Shown: in pieces, positions 17,007 through 26,027 of the stretch
Layout: every line of letters begins with the position of its first letter
Position numbering within the stretch: the stretch's first letter is position 1
Assembly (NCBI GenBank): GCA_003569705.1
Contig: BGOU01000002.1
Span: 62,001-126,000, forward strand
Length of the DNA: 64,000 bases
Direction: 5' to 3'
Source of the DNA: Nitrosarchaeum sp.
GTDB taxonomy: Archaea > Thermoproteota > Nitrososphaeria > Nitrososphaerales > Nitrosopumilaceae
Notes under the pieces: generated by a model
What the model was told of the DNA's origin: nothing
The model's database searches: none
Seen by the model: only the letters and a program-made list of their open reading frames with translations
Translations under genes and position numbers: made by a program

Positions 17007-17210
17007 ATGAGTCTTTTAGTAAAACCCTGCAGTTTTTGTGCTAGACCTGTTGCAAAAGGTTCAGGTACAATGCTTGCAAAAAATGATGGAACTGTTTTAT
17101 GGTTTTGTTCAGCAAAATGCAAGAAAAACGCACTAGAACTAAAACGTGATCCAAGAAAATTAAAGTGGACCAAAAAATACGTCAAAGGCGGAATTCAACA
17201 CAAGAAATAG
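17007..17210 (+). CDS. rpl24e: 50S ribosomal protein L24e
   Basis: A 67-residue L24e with a zinc finger: Cys8 and Cys11 (CSFC), then Cys34 and Cys38 (FCSAKCKKN). The basic RDPRKLKWTKKY tail is typical. A ggtga element lies just before the ATG. Confidence 0.96.
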   Translation: MSLLVKPCSFCARPVAKGSGTMLAKNDGTVLWFCSAKCKKNALELKRDPRKLKWTKKYVKGGIQHKK

Positions 17211-17212
17211 AA

Positions 17213-17614
17213 TTGACTGAACATACTCTTTTCATTGTAAAACCAGATGCAGTATCTAGAAAACTTACTGGTGAAGTTATTGCAAGATTTGAAAGAAAGG
17301 GATTCAAACTTTCAAAATTAAAGATGTTTACATTTACACAAAAGCAGGCTGAAAATTTCTATGGAGTTCATAAAGACAAACCATTCTTTGGCGAACTCAC
17401 ATCATTTATCACATCAGGCCCAGTGGTTGCAGCGATAATTGAGGGAAACAATGCAGTTGCAACTACACGAATTATGATTGGAGCAACAAAATCATTTGAG
17501 GCAGCACCTGGTTCAATACGAGGAGATTTTGGATTAGGATTTAGTGACAATATTATTCATGCATCTGATTCACAGGAAAGTTTTGATCACGAATCGAGGG
17601 TAGCATTTGAGTGA
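17213..17614 (+). CDS. ndk: Nucleoside diphosphate kinase
   Basis: Transfers phosphate from NTP to NDP through a phospho-His. A start at TTG 17213, two bases after L24e, gives 133 residues, the normal length. The frame remains open upstream into L24e but that part is not Ndk-like. IVKPDAVSRKLTGEVI and IRGDFG are conserved. The active-site segment reads NIIHASDSQESF, with the canonical NxxHGSDS motif's Gly replaced by Ala. Confidence 0.95.
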   Translation: MTEHTLFIVKPDAVSRKLTGEVIARFERKGFKLSKLKMFTFTQKQAENFYGVHKDKPFFGELTSFITSGPVVAAIIEGNNAVATTRIMIGATKSFEAAPGSIRGDFGLGFSDNIIHASDSQESFDHESRVAFE

Positions 17615-17619
17615 TCTGA

Positions 17620-19350
17620 TTGCAAATTCGTCAACCCATCGTGGTAGTTCTCGGTCACGTAGACTCTGGTAAAACATCTCTCTTAGATAGAATTAGAGGT
17701 ACTGGCGTTCAAGGTAGGGAAGCTGGAGGTATCACTCAGCATATTGGTGCAAGTTTTCTTCCAACTGAAACAATTAAAGAAACATGTGGTCAATTATACA
17801 AAAAATTACAAGAGTCCGAAACACAAGTTCCTGGAATCTTAGTAATTGATACCCCTGGACACGAAATCTTTACAAATCTTAGAGCAAGAGGCGGCTCTGC
17901 AGCTGATATCGCAATACTGGTAGTTGATGTTAACAGAGGATTTCAACCACAAACAAATGAGAGCCTAAAAATTCTGCAGAGTAGAAAAGTCCCATTTGTT
18001 GTCGCACTAAACAAATGTGATCAAATATCTGGATGGAGAAAATCAGAAACTAAATTTATCACACAAGCAATAAAAGAACAAGATGCATTTATTCAAACTG
18101 ATCTTGATCAAAAAATCTATGATGTAGTTGGAACACTATCTATTTTGGGATATCAATCTGAGGCATTTTATCGAGTTAAAGACTTTAAATCAGAAATTGC
18201 AATTGTGCCAATCTCTGCAAGATCTGGAGTTGGAATACCAGAATTATTTGCAGTATTAGTTGGATTAACACAGCAATACTTGCAAAAAAGATTAGATCAG
18301 AAAGAAAAAGAATCAAGAGGAATAGTACTTGAAGTAAACGAAGAGATTGGATTAGGTCATACAGCTAATATCATTTTGATTGACGGTAGTATCAAAAAAG
18401 GTGACACCATAGTCGTTGCAAAAAGAGATTCAGTTATTGTAACAAAACCAAAAGCAATTCTTTTACCAAAACCACTTGATGAAATGAGGGATCCTAGAGA
18501 CAAATTCAAACCCGTACAAAATGTTAATGCAGCTGCAGGACTCAAAATTGCATCACCTGACCTTGAAGGTGTTTTACCTGGTAGTACTCTTTATGTTGCA
18601 TCAAATGAATCTGATGTAGTAAAATATACCAAACTAATCGAATCTGAAATGAAATCTGTATTTATTGATACGGAAACAAATGGTGTTGTTTTAAAATGTG
18701 ATACTATAGGCTCACTTGAGGCAATAGTTGAGATGCTAAGACGCTCTCAAGTCCCAATAGCTAAAGCAGACATTGGACCAGTTAATCGTCGGGACATCAT
18801 GGAGACCAAAGCAATCAAAGAAAATGACAGACATCTAGGTGTGATTTTAGCCTTTAATGTCAAGATACTTCCTGATGCAAAAGAAGAATCAGAAAACAGT
18901 CACATCAAAATTTTTGAAGATAGGATAATTTACAGTCTGATTGATAATTACAATGCTTGGGTAAGCGAAGACACTGCTAATGAAGAAGATGCAGTTTTTG
19001 CAGAGTTAACTCCCATTTCCAAATTCACATTTCTTAAAGGATATGTTTTTAGAAATACAGATCCTGCAGTATTTGGAATTAGAATAGATGCTGGAACTCT
19101 GAAACAAAAAGTCCCTTTTATGAACAAGGATGGAAGACGAATTGGTCTAGTCCATCAACTTCAACTTGATAAAAAAACTGTAACTTCTGCTAACACAGGA
19201 CAAGAAGTTGCATGCTCTGTGCAAGGTGTAACAATTGGTAGACATATTTTTGAAGACGAAGTATTTTACACATTTCCTCCATCTCATGAGGCAAAAAACT
19301 TCTTGCCAATTTCATGCACAAGCTTAGTTCTCAAGAACAAGAAACTTTGA
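17620..19350 (+). CDS. infB: Translation initiation factor aIF5B (IF2-like GTPase)
   Basis: A 576-residue aIF5B/IF2 family GTPase for ribosomal subunit joining. G1 is GHVDSGKT (12-19), G3 is DTPGHE and G4 is NKCD. The remaining domains II-IV follow at normal length. The TTG start at 17620 lies five bases after ndk. This is the last gene of the ribosomal operon. Confidence 0.96.
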   Translation: MQIRQPIVVVLGHVDSGKTSLLDRIRGTGVQGREAGGITQHIGASFLPTETIKETCGQLYKKLQESETQVPGILVIDTPGHEIFTNLRARGGSAADIAILVVDVNRGFQPQTNESLKILQSRKVPFVVALNKCDQISGWRKSETKFITQAIKEQDAFIQTDLDQKIYDVVGTLSILGYQSEAFYRVKDFKSEIAIVPISARSGVGIPELFAVLVGLTQQYLQKRLDQKEKESRGIVLEVNEEIGLGHTANIILIDGSIKKGDTIVVAKRDSVIVTKPKAILLPKPLDEMRDPRDKFKPVQNVNAAAGLKIASPDLEGVLPGSTLYVASNESDVVKYTKLIESEMKSVFIDTETNGVVLKCDTIGSLEAIVEMLRRSQVPIAKADIGPVNRRDIMETKAIKENDRHLGVILAFNVKILPDAKEESENSHIKIFEDRIIYSLIDNYNAWVSEDTANEEDAVFAELTPISKFTFLKGYVFRNTDPAVFGIRIDAGTLKQKVPFMNKDGRRIGLVHQLQLDKKTVTSANTGQEVACSVQGVTIGRHIFEDEVFYTFPPSHEAKNFLPISCTSLVLKNKKL

Positions 19351-19396
19351 ATAAAATTATAGATATTCAACGAAGCAAAGATGCATCTTATGCTTA

Positions 19397-19798
19397 CTAG
19401 TTTGAATGTTTTTTGCAAATCATATGAATTCCAGGTGCACCAACTGCCCCCATCATTTTATCAACTATTTGTCCTGATTTGAACATGATAAACATTGGAA
19501 TTGATTGTACTGCAAATCTCATTGCAATGTTTTGATTTTGATCTACATTAACTCGAGCAAATTTTATCTTTGGATATATCTTTGAAAGACTCTCAAATAC
19601 GGGGTGCATCATCTTACATGGACCACACCAATCTGCCCAAAAATCAACCAGTGTGGGACTATCAGCAGAAATTATCTGAGTAAAATTTGTATCATTTAGG
19701 TCAATTATTCCTGGTTGAATATGAGGCTGATTTTGTTGTCTGATCATCTCCTCTAGTTTTCTTTGTTTTATTTTTTCAATTTCAGGATCATCTGACAA
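19397..19798 (-). CDS. Thioredoxin (second copy)
   Basis: A 133-residue thioredoxin-fold protein with WCGPC, ADWCGPCKMMHPVF context and the SIPM cis-Pro segment. Compared with the copy at 5429 it has a 25-residue polar N-terminal extension (KIKQRKLEEMIRQQNQ). It may serve a different partner set. Confidence 0.93.
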   Translation of the reverse strand: MSDDPEIEKIKQRKLEEMIRQQNQPHIQPGIIDLNDTNFTQIISADSPTLVDFWADWCGPCKMMHPVFESLSKIYPKIKFARVNVDQNQNIAMRFAVQSIPMFIMFKSGQIVDKMMGAVGAPGIHMICKKHSN

Positions 19799-19885
19799 TA
19801 ACTACAAACAATTTGATTCTATTAAAAAATCTATGTTGGATGTTTTTCAAATAATTTTTTATAATGTTTTCTATATTGAATTTTT

Positions 19886-20032
19886 CTAATCAATATCTGT
19901 TTTAATTGGCATTGCCTCATATCTTTTAGAATTACATATTGGACACTGATCAATGTATTTTGTCAAGCTCACCGAGGTGTAAACAATTCCACATTCTCCA
20001 CAAATTCTAATATTTCTACTTAGTTTTCCCAT
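19886..20032 (-). CDS. 48-residue zinc-ribbon protein
   Basis: A short open frame with ATG at 20032. Two CxxC knuckles (CGEC, residues 11-14, and CPIC, residues 30-33) form a rubredoxin-like zinc ribbon with basic flanks. It lies between thioredoxin and the repeat protein on the same strand. No specific function is recognised. Confidence 0.65.
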   Translation of the reverse strand: MGKLSRNIRICGECGIVYTSVSLTKYIDQCPICNSKRYEAMPIKTDID

Positions 20033-20055
20033 ATTACCCTAAATGGACATTATGA

Positions 20056-21747
20056 TTAAAAACTTAGTCGTGTTTTTGCCTTTTTAATGCTATAAAACAA
20101 CATGGCTGGCGCTACAAAATACATTCCAACATTCATCAAAATCACTTCAATTCCATATCCTAGAATTTCTTGTTCTGAATCTGCTGCTGACATTATAGAT
20201 AGTGATGATAACATTGGAGTGAGTCCGATTTTTACAATTTCTTTGAATATTGGACTCTCTCTCTCCAGATCAGCAATTGTAGGTGAGAATGAATAGTATA
20301 ATTGGTTGAATCCAGTCATAAATGAAACACCTGATGTGGTACTCATCACTTTGTTATCTCGAATCTCTCTGAGGAATTGTACTTGTGGTGCCATCTCGGA
20401 ACCGTATGTTGCAGTAGCAATCAGACATCCGCCACCTTTTAGATTATCATCAACTGCACATACTCCATCAACTAGTTTTGTTCCTGGACCACATTGTCCA
20501 CTTTCTTGTTCTTTGATTTTTGATTCATCTAATCCAACTGCATCATAAATTGTCATATCTGGATATGTTTTATCAAACCACTCTTTGTATTTTGGTTCAT
20601 TATTGTATCTATTAACATAAGACTGTGGATCTTTTGTTGGATCAACAAAAGATGCAATTGCTTTTGGTTCTTCCAATCCCACTGCTTGATAAATTGAGGA
20701 ATATTCTGGATATGTTTTATCAAACCACTCTTTGAATTTTGGTTCATTATTGTATCTATCAATGTAAAATTGTGGATCTAGAGTTGGATCTACAAAAGGT
20801 GCTGGAACTTCTAGAGGCTTTTCCAATCCCACTGCTTGATAAATTGAGGAATATTCTGGATATGTTTTATCAAACCACTCTTTGTATTTTGGTTCATTAT
20901 TGTATCTGTTAACATAAGACTGTGGATCTTTTGTTGGATCAACAAACGATGCAATCCCTAACTCTTTAGATTCAGTTACTGGTGTTGGTTCTGATATTGG
21001 CTCAGGTTCAGTTACTGGTGTTGGCTCAGGCTCTTGTGTTGGTTCTGGTTGTGTTACAGTAACTGGTTCAGTTACAGTGATCTTTACATCTTCTCTATCT
21101 TCTAATGTGCCTTTTTTTACTACAATATCAAATACATATGAAGCTGGACCTTGAGATTCTGTAGGAGTCCACGTGAATTTTCCTGTTTCATTATTAATCG
21201 ATGACCCAGTTGGTGGATTTTTCTCAAGACTGAATATTACACCCGTTAATGATTCAGTTAATGTTGGAGTAAATTCCAATGTCTTTTTTTCTTCAATTGT
21301 TTTATCTGGAATTGAATTAAATGCTAATACAAAGTCAGGAATTAGGGCAACTTTCTTTCCATCAAATTCCAACTGCATGGTGACACCATCTTCAATTTTA
21401 CCAACAAATGCTGTTACATTGTAAATTCCATTTATTGAAAAAATATTTTTTACATTTTGTGGAATTGTTTCATATTTTCCCTGAGGATCTGCAGAACCAC
21501 CATTACCTAGTTTACCATGTCCGTCAGGATCTCGTATCATTACATTTACTATATGGTCTCCTTCTTTTGCAGTTCCAAAAAATGAGATCTTTTCATCGAT
21601 AGTGTAAAAACTTTTTTTCATAGATATTGTAGTGACTTCTGCGTATACTGGTACTAGCATAATCAGTACAAATACTGAAAATACTACAAATACCCCTAAT
21701 TTTGTGTACACGCTATGAAATGGAATGCATCTGCTTTTAAAAAACAC
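20056..21747 (-). CDS. Secreted repeat protein with CFI-box C-terminal module
   Basis: A 563-residue protein with a signal peptide (1-36, ending VYA). An Ig-like beta region follows, including a putative-Ig/cadherin-like domain (about 137-228), then a Pro/Thr/Glu-rich linker (about 226-262). Three tandem repeats of 45-50 residues come next (267-316, 317-365, 366-410), each starting FVDPTxDPQ and containing EWFDKTYP. A small Cys motif (CGPGTKLVDGVC) precedes the 126-residue module GGGCLIATATYGSE. That module shares its plan with the tail of the 6941-8488 gene. It is probably displayed at the cell surface. Function unknown. Confidence 0.72.
   Translation of the reverse strand: MFFKSRCIPFHSVYTKLGVFVVFSVFVLIMLVPVYAEVTTISMKKSFYTIDEKISFFGTAKEGDHIVNVMIRDPDGHGKLGNGGSADPQGKYETIPQNVKNIFSINGIYNVTAFVGKIEDGVTMQLEFDGKKVALIPDFVLAFNSIPDKTIEEKKTLEFTPTLTESLTGVIFSLEKNPPTGSSINNETGKFTWTPTESQGPASYVFDIVVKKGTLEDREDVKITVTEPVTVTQPEPTQEPEPTPVTEPEPISEPTPVTESKELGIASFVDPTKDPQSYVNRYNNEPKYKEWFDKTYPEYSSIYQAVGLEKPLEVPAPFVDPTLDPQFYIDRYNNEPKFKEWFDKTYPEYSSIYQAVGLEEPKAIASFVDPTKDPQSYVNRYNNEPKYKEWFDKTYPDMTIYDAVGLDESKIKEQESGQCGPGTKLVDGVCAVDDNLKGGGCLIATATYGSEMAPQVQFLREIRDNKVMSTTSGVSFMTGFNQLYYSFSPTIADLERESPIFKEIVKIGLTPMLSSLSIMSAADSEQEILGYGIEVILMNVGMYFVAPAMLFYSIKKAKTRLSF
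20518..20949 (-). repeat. Three in-frame tandem repeats within the surface protein
   Basis: The repeat units encode FVDPTKDPQSYVNRYNNEPK-type blocks. The first and second share the long stretch ending SSIYQAVGLE, and the third ends DMTIYDAVGLD. The DNA copies are also nearly identical, which points to recent duplication or gene conversion. Confidence 0.85.
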
Positions 21748-21790
21748 GGATAAATTCTTCTATAAATTTGATAATAAAAATTCACCAAAC

Positions 21791-22258
21791 TCAGAGGTCA
21801 AGTAAAAACCTCATAAACACTCCATTATTTTGCTCAATTTTCATCTCGTAAAATGTGGGGGCTTTGATTTCCACTTTGAAATTATGTTTTAAAAAATCAA
21901 GCGGTTCACCATACGCTTTGGCAGTAATTTTGTAACCTTTGTTTTCTTGAATTTCAAGTTCTATTCTTTTTATCGCAAAACCTTCTGTGATTAGGACAAA
22001 AGTTACTTCTTCTAGCCAACTAAACAAAAGATATCTAAGGTCTTTTCCTTGTGCAATAATTCTTTTTTGATCTTTTTCTTCTACCTTATCTTGATCTAGT
22101 GTAAGATTGATTACTGCGTTAGCGGTGACCAAAAATGCTTCTTTTAGGTCTTTTGCAGTTACTTCAATGAATGCATCAGTTGCATGATCTAAAAACTTGT
22201 AGCTCAACCATATTTTTGAAATCTTGCTAATTATTAATTTAGATGGTCTTTGAGACAT
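21791..22258 (-). CDS. Archease
   Basis: A 155-residue archease, the small activator of the RtcB RNA ligase used in tRNA splicing and repair. The DHATDAFIEV motif near the N-terminus, the central FSWLEEV helix and the GEPLD and EIKAPTFYEM segments are typical. It has an N-terminal extension of about 15 residues relative to the family; no better internal start is obvious. Confidence 0.92.
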   Translation of the reverse strand: MSQRPSKLIISKISKIWLSYKFLDHATDAFIEVTAKDLKEAFLVTANAVINLTLDQDKVEEKDQKRIIAQGKDLRYLLFSWLEEVTFVLITEGFAIKRIELEIQENKGYKITAKAYGEPLDFLKHNFKVEIKAPTFYEMKIEQNNGVFMRFLLDL

Positions 22259-22602
22259 CTCTTGATATTTGTTACTGCTTTTTTAAAATAAACATTCATG
22301 CTTTTTCTAGACTAAATTTTATGATCATATTTAACATAAGGAAAATGACTTGTCAAGGAATTTGCGATTAATTGAAATGTCTTCTTCCTTATGTTGTCGG
22401 TATGAAACTAATATTGTAATATAAAGTATTCACATATTTTGTACTTTTCAAATATTACATAGTATATTTTGAAAAAATATTATTATTGATTCATGTTTGT
22501 GTTAAGATTTTACAATCTGGACAAAAATTTCAATCATTATTAATAACCATTTCTGTTTATTGATCCGATATTCTTTATATGAATAACTTAAAAAATTTGA
22601 TA
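22259..22602. other. Divergent intergenic region with inverted repeat
   Basis: AT-rich spacer between archease (minus) and the secreted Cys-repeat protein (plus). It contains a perfect 11-base inverted repeat: aacataaggaa (22333-22343) and ttccttatgtt (22385-22395), separated by 41 bases. A tttatat box at 22573-22579 is 26 bases before ATG 22603. I see no gene in it. Confidence 0.5.
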
Positions 22603-23802
22603 ATGAAAAAAACACAACTTCTAAGTGTTGTTTTTTCACTGATCATGATTACTGGCGTTACTGCTGGTAATACAGCAGCATATGCTGAATCCGATGAAAA
22701 ACAAAATGACCTCAAAGACAGACTAGACAATTTTTGCAATATGACTGATGCTGAAAAAGAACGATTCTTTGTAAATCACCCAAGAATTGCCCAATTCAAA
22801 GACAGACTAGCAAATATTTGTGAGCAAAGTGAAGATGAACGTAAAACAGCTATATCTGATTTCCTCAAAGAAATCAATCCAGAACAAAAATCTGATTATA
22901 ACATGGCAGATAAACTAGAAAGATACTGTGAAATGTCTGATGCTGACAAGGAAAAATTTTTGACAGAACATGACAAAGCAAATCTAAAAGATAGAATGGA
23001 TACATACTGTGAATTAGATGAATCTGGAAGAGATGCTTACATTGCTGAACACAAAATGGAAGTAGATGATATGCAAAAAAGACACGAAGCAATCCGTGAT
23101 CATAAAATAGAATACCAAAGATTTTGTGAAATGACTACAGATGAACGTGCTGCAGAAATTACTAATGCTACAAAACTAGCAAAAATCTCTGAATGGTGTG
23201 AAATGACACCTGAACAACGAGAGCAATATAAAAAAGAACATCATGACACTGCAATGGATTTCAAAGAAAAACATCGTGATGCACTAGAGAGAATGAAAGA
23301 AAATCATGACATGTCTCCAAGATTACGAGGTATGATCATGGCAAACTCTGATATTTCTCAAGAGCGAATGGATGAACTCAGAGCAAAATACCAAGAAAAA
23401 CACGGTGAACTCTCTGATGAAAAAAGAACAGAACTTAAAATGAAATTCCAAAATCACATGTCATCTATGCAAAGCAAACTTACTGATGAGCAAAAAGATG
23501 ACATTAAGGCAAGACATGCAGAGATGAAGGCATTAAAATCTGAATTGCGAGAAAAATCATCTACTCTAACTGATGAGGAAAAACAAGAACTTAGAGCAGA
23601 ATTCATTGAAAAGGCAAAATCTATGCAATTGGCATGGATTTCACCCAGACAGCAAGTAACTGCAGGAATTGATGCAGAAGAAATTGAATGTCGTGAAGGG
23701 TTTAGCCTAGTAATGAAGACATCAAACGGATTGCCAATGTGCGTCAAAGCAGACTCGGCACTACGAATGATTGAAAATGGTTTTGCAGTTCCTGCAAACT
23801 AA
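22603..23802 (+). CDS. Secreted helical Cys-repeat protein
   Basis: Unrecognised secreted protein of 399 residues from ATG 22603; the frame also opens at ATG 22579. A clear signal peptide (KKTQLLSVVFSLIMITG, then AAYA) precedes a very charged, helical, Glu/Lys/Met-rich body. Six Cys recur about every 24-39 residues in FCNM, ICEQ, YCEM, YCEL, FCEM and WCEM contexts, each followed by an acidic helix such as SDADKEKF. The C-terminal block (ECREGF to GLPMCVKADSA) has two more Cys and resembles short terminal blocks of other thaumarchaeal secreted proteins. A metal-binding or surface-layer-associated role is possible but unproven. Confidence 0.68.
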   Translation: MKKTQLLSVVFSLIMITGVTAGNTAAYAESDEKQNDLKDRLDNFCNMTDAEKERFFVNHPRIAQFKDRLANICEQSEDERKTAISDFLKEINPEQKSDYNMADKLERYCEMSDADKEKFLTEHDKANLKDRMDTYCELDESGRDAYIAEHKMEVDDMQKRHEAIRDHKIEYQRFCEMTTDERAAEITNATKLAKISEWCEMTPEQREQYKKEHHDTAMDFKEKHRDALERMKENHDMSPRLRGMIMANSDISQERMDELRAKYQEKHGELSDEKRTELKMKFQNHMSSMQSKLTDEQKDDIKARHAEMKALKSELREKSSTLTDEEKQELRAEFIEKAKSMQLAWISPRQQVTAGIDAEEIECREGFSLVMKTSNGLPMCVKADSALRMIENGFAVPAN

Positions 23803-23962
23803 ATTTTCTTTTTTTATTTTAAAAATTAATGAATTCAAATGATGCATCTTTTTATTCCATGCCTATTTCTTCTATCAAACTTTTACCATGACAAAAAACT
23901 GCCTAATTTTGCATAGTTATTACAGCAAAATCTAAATCAGTACTATTAACAACAAAATCACC

Positions 23963-25243
23963 TTGGAACTACCACGTGGAATGAAAGACTTTGAAGAAAA
24001 AGAAAGTTCTAACATCGAGCATATTAGGAATCATTTTAAAAAATTATCCGATCTTTATGGATTTTCATTTATGGATCCATCTCCAATTGAGTTATTATCT
24101 ATCTTAGAGACAAAATCAGGACCTGCAATTAGAGATGAAATTTACTATTTCAAGGACAAAGGAGATAGAGAAGTAGCATTACGATTTGATTTTACTGTAG
24201 GATTAACAAGATATGCCTCTTCACAAAAATCAATGAGACTACCGGCAAAAATCTCGGCATTTGGTGGTGTATTTCGATATGATGAACCACAAAAGGGCCG
24301 TTATCGTTACTTTCACCAGTGGGATATAGAGATTTATGGAAAATCAGAACTAGAATCTGAAGCTGAAATTATTGAATTCACATCTCGACTATTTGATTCA
24401 TTATTACTCAGAAATATCACCATAGATATCAATCACAGAAATTTAGTTGAATCATTTATCAATCAAACATTTGATTCAAAAGATACACATCTAGTTGGGG
24501 ATATGCTAAGGGCAATTGATAAAATACAAAAAAAATCAAAGCAAGAAATTCTAGATGAATTTAAAGACCGATATGACATCAATAAACTAGAAAAAATTTT
24601 GGAATTTTCACAAATCAAAGGAACTATTTCCGAAGTAGAATCAAAATTTGATACATCAAAATTACAATCATGGGATGAACTAAAACAACTATTTGACTCG
24701 TTAGAAAATAGAGGAATTGTAAACACACGCATAAATTTTGGTATAGTTAGAGGATTGGATTACTATTCTGGAATTGTATTTGAAGTATTTGACAAAAATT
24801 CAACTCTAGGTGCTTTAGCTGGTGGAGGACGATATGATTCACTAACAAAAGCATTTGGACGAGAGGACATTGGAGCTACAGGTGTTGCAGGGGGAGTAGA
24901 GAGAATCATACTTACAATGCAAGAGCAAGGAATAATACCAGAAACAAAACAAATTCGAGTTTCAGTTTTATACATTAATGAAGAAATGCAAAAAGTTGCA
25001 ATGAGTATTACATCTTTACTTAGACTAAACAATATTCCCACTAATGTTGATCTATCTGGAAAGAATCTAAAAAAACAAATTGAACAAGCATCTGAATCAA
25101 AATACTGTATCATAGTAGCTCCAAAAGAACTAGAGCAAAGTAAAGTTGTCTTGCGAAACATGCAAGATGGAACTGAATCACAAATTGATATAGAACAGCT
25201 TACAGATGATCCAAGATCAATACTTAATTTAGAAAAGCACTAG
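23963..25243 (+). CDS. hisS: Histidyl-tRNA synthetase
   Basis: A class II aminoacyl-tRNA synthetase of 426 residues. Motif 2 FRYDEPQKGRYRYFHQWDIE, the His-binding GLDYYSG segment and motif 3 AGGGRYDSL are intact, and a C-terminal anticodon-binding domain follows. The start is TTG at 23963. Its 3' end overlaps the convergent aIF6 gene by 20 bases. Confidence 0.96.
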   Translation: MELPRGMKDFEEKESSNIEHIRNHFKKLSDLYGFSFMDPSPIELLSILETKSGPAIRDEIYYFKDKGDREVALRFDFTVGLTRYASSQKSMRLPAKISAFGGVFRYDEPQKGRYRYFHQWDIEIYGKSELESEAEIIEFTSRLFDSLLLRNITIDINHRNLVESFINQTFDSKDTHLVGDMLRAIDKIQKKSKQEILDEFKDRYDINKLEKILEFSQIKGTISEVESKFDTSKLQSWDELKQLFDSLENRGIVNTRINFGIVRGLDYYSGIVFEVFDKNSTLGALAGGGRYDSLTKAFGREDIGATGVAGGVERIILTMQEQGIIPETKQIRVSVLYINEEMQKVAMSITSLLRLNNIPTNVDLSGKNLKKQIEQASESKYCIIVAPKELEQSKVVLRNMQDGTESQIDIEQLTDDPRSILNLEKH

Positions 25244-25889
25244 TTAACATCATAATTTCAGAACCACTAGTCATGGATCCAACCACTACTGTGTGATTAT
25301 TTACTAATATTCCAGACATGACATATGGAATGCCGTTATTAATGGTAGTTGGCTCTATTTTTACGCCCATTATCTTTGTAAATTCCTTCATATCTTCTTC
25401 GTCAACTTCTGGGTGTATCGCAGCACCTGAATTGTTTGCAACCATTACTGCACCTGTTTGATTAAATCCTGCAATTCTTTTCTGTAATACTTCTACTCCT
25501 AATACATGCTCTATTGTCTGGCAGTCTTCTTTTGATAACCATGGTGATACAATAGCTCCTTTATCATTTGCACAAATTACATTTCCAAGTGCCGTATATT
25601 TTGAATCCAATACTCCAACTTCCATCTTTGTCTCTTTTTTTAGAAATTCATATTCATCCATGTATGCAGTCTTTGGAAGTAAAATTCCATTGTTATTCAT
25701 GACCATTAATGCTCCTAAAAGACGAGTATTTGCAACAGAAGAATACAACACTTGAGCCTTTAGATACTCTCCCAATTTTTCAGCTTTATTTTTGGCAAAA
25801 CCCATAGGAAGCAAAACAAAATCATCATTTGTGTTAATGTAAATCCCGATGTTTGGTCCTCTATAAACATCATATTTGATAATATCCAT
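25224..25889 (-). CDS. Translation initiation factor aIF6
   Basis: A 221-residue pentein-fold ribosome anti-association factor that binds the large subunit. The N-terminus (YRGPNIGIYINT) and the repeated NNxGxxxxP strands of the five-fold propeller are visible. It converges with hisS, overlapping by 20 bases. Confidence 0.95.
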   Translation of the reverse strand: MDIIKYDVYRGPNIGIYINTNDDFVLLPMGFAKNKAEKLGEYLKAQVLYSSVANTRLLGALMVMNNNGILLPKTAYMDEYEFLKKETKMEVGVLDSKYTALGNVICANDKGAIVSPWLSKEDCQTIEHVLGVEVLQKRIAGFNQTGAVMVANNSGAAIHPEVDEEDMKEFTKIMGVKIEPTTINNGIPYVMSGILVNNHTVVVGSMTSGSEIMMLTSAFLN

Positions 25890-25981
25890 TTGTTGTAATT
25901 GATCTTCAAACGATATGAACGTAAGGAAATTTCAAATAGAATTTGAGCACAGATCTTTTATTGTAGTTATGTTTAGTCCAA

Positions 25982-26009
25982 ACTAATTTTGTCTAGCTTT
26001 AAATAATAT
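25982..26009 (+). promoter_or_regulatory. Promoter of ferredoxin 1 (shared element)
   Basis: A 28-base element that matches 25 of 28 positions with the promoter of the second ferredoxin. It includes the TATA-like tttaaataatat ending 19 bases before the ATG at 26028. The conserved actaattt and tctag upstream may be the BRE or a regulator site. Confidence 0.55.
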
Positions 26010-26027
26010 CTAAAGTGAAAATGGTTT

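Noticed and set aside
17165-17212. Upstream extension of ndk into L24e
   Set aside because: It lies within L24e, and the Ndk fold begins at ELTEHTLF. TTG 17213 follows L24e directly.
20518-20949. CRISPR-like repeat array
   Set aside because: Repeats are 135-150 bases, in frame and without unique spacers; they are protein repeats.
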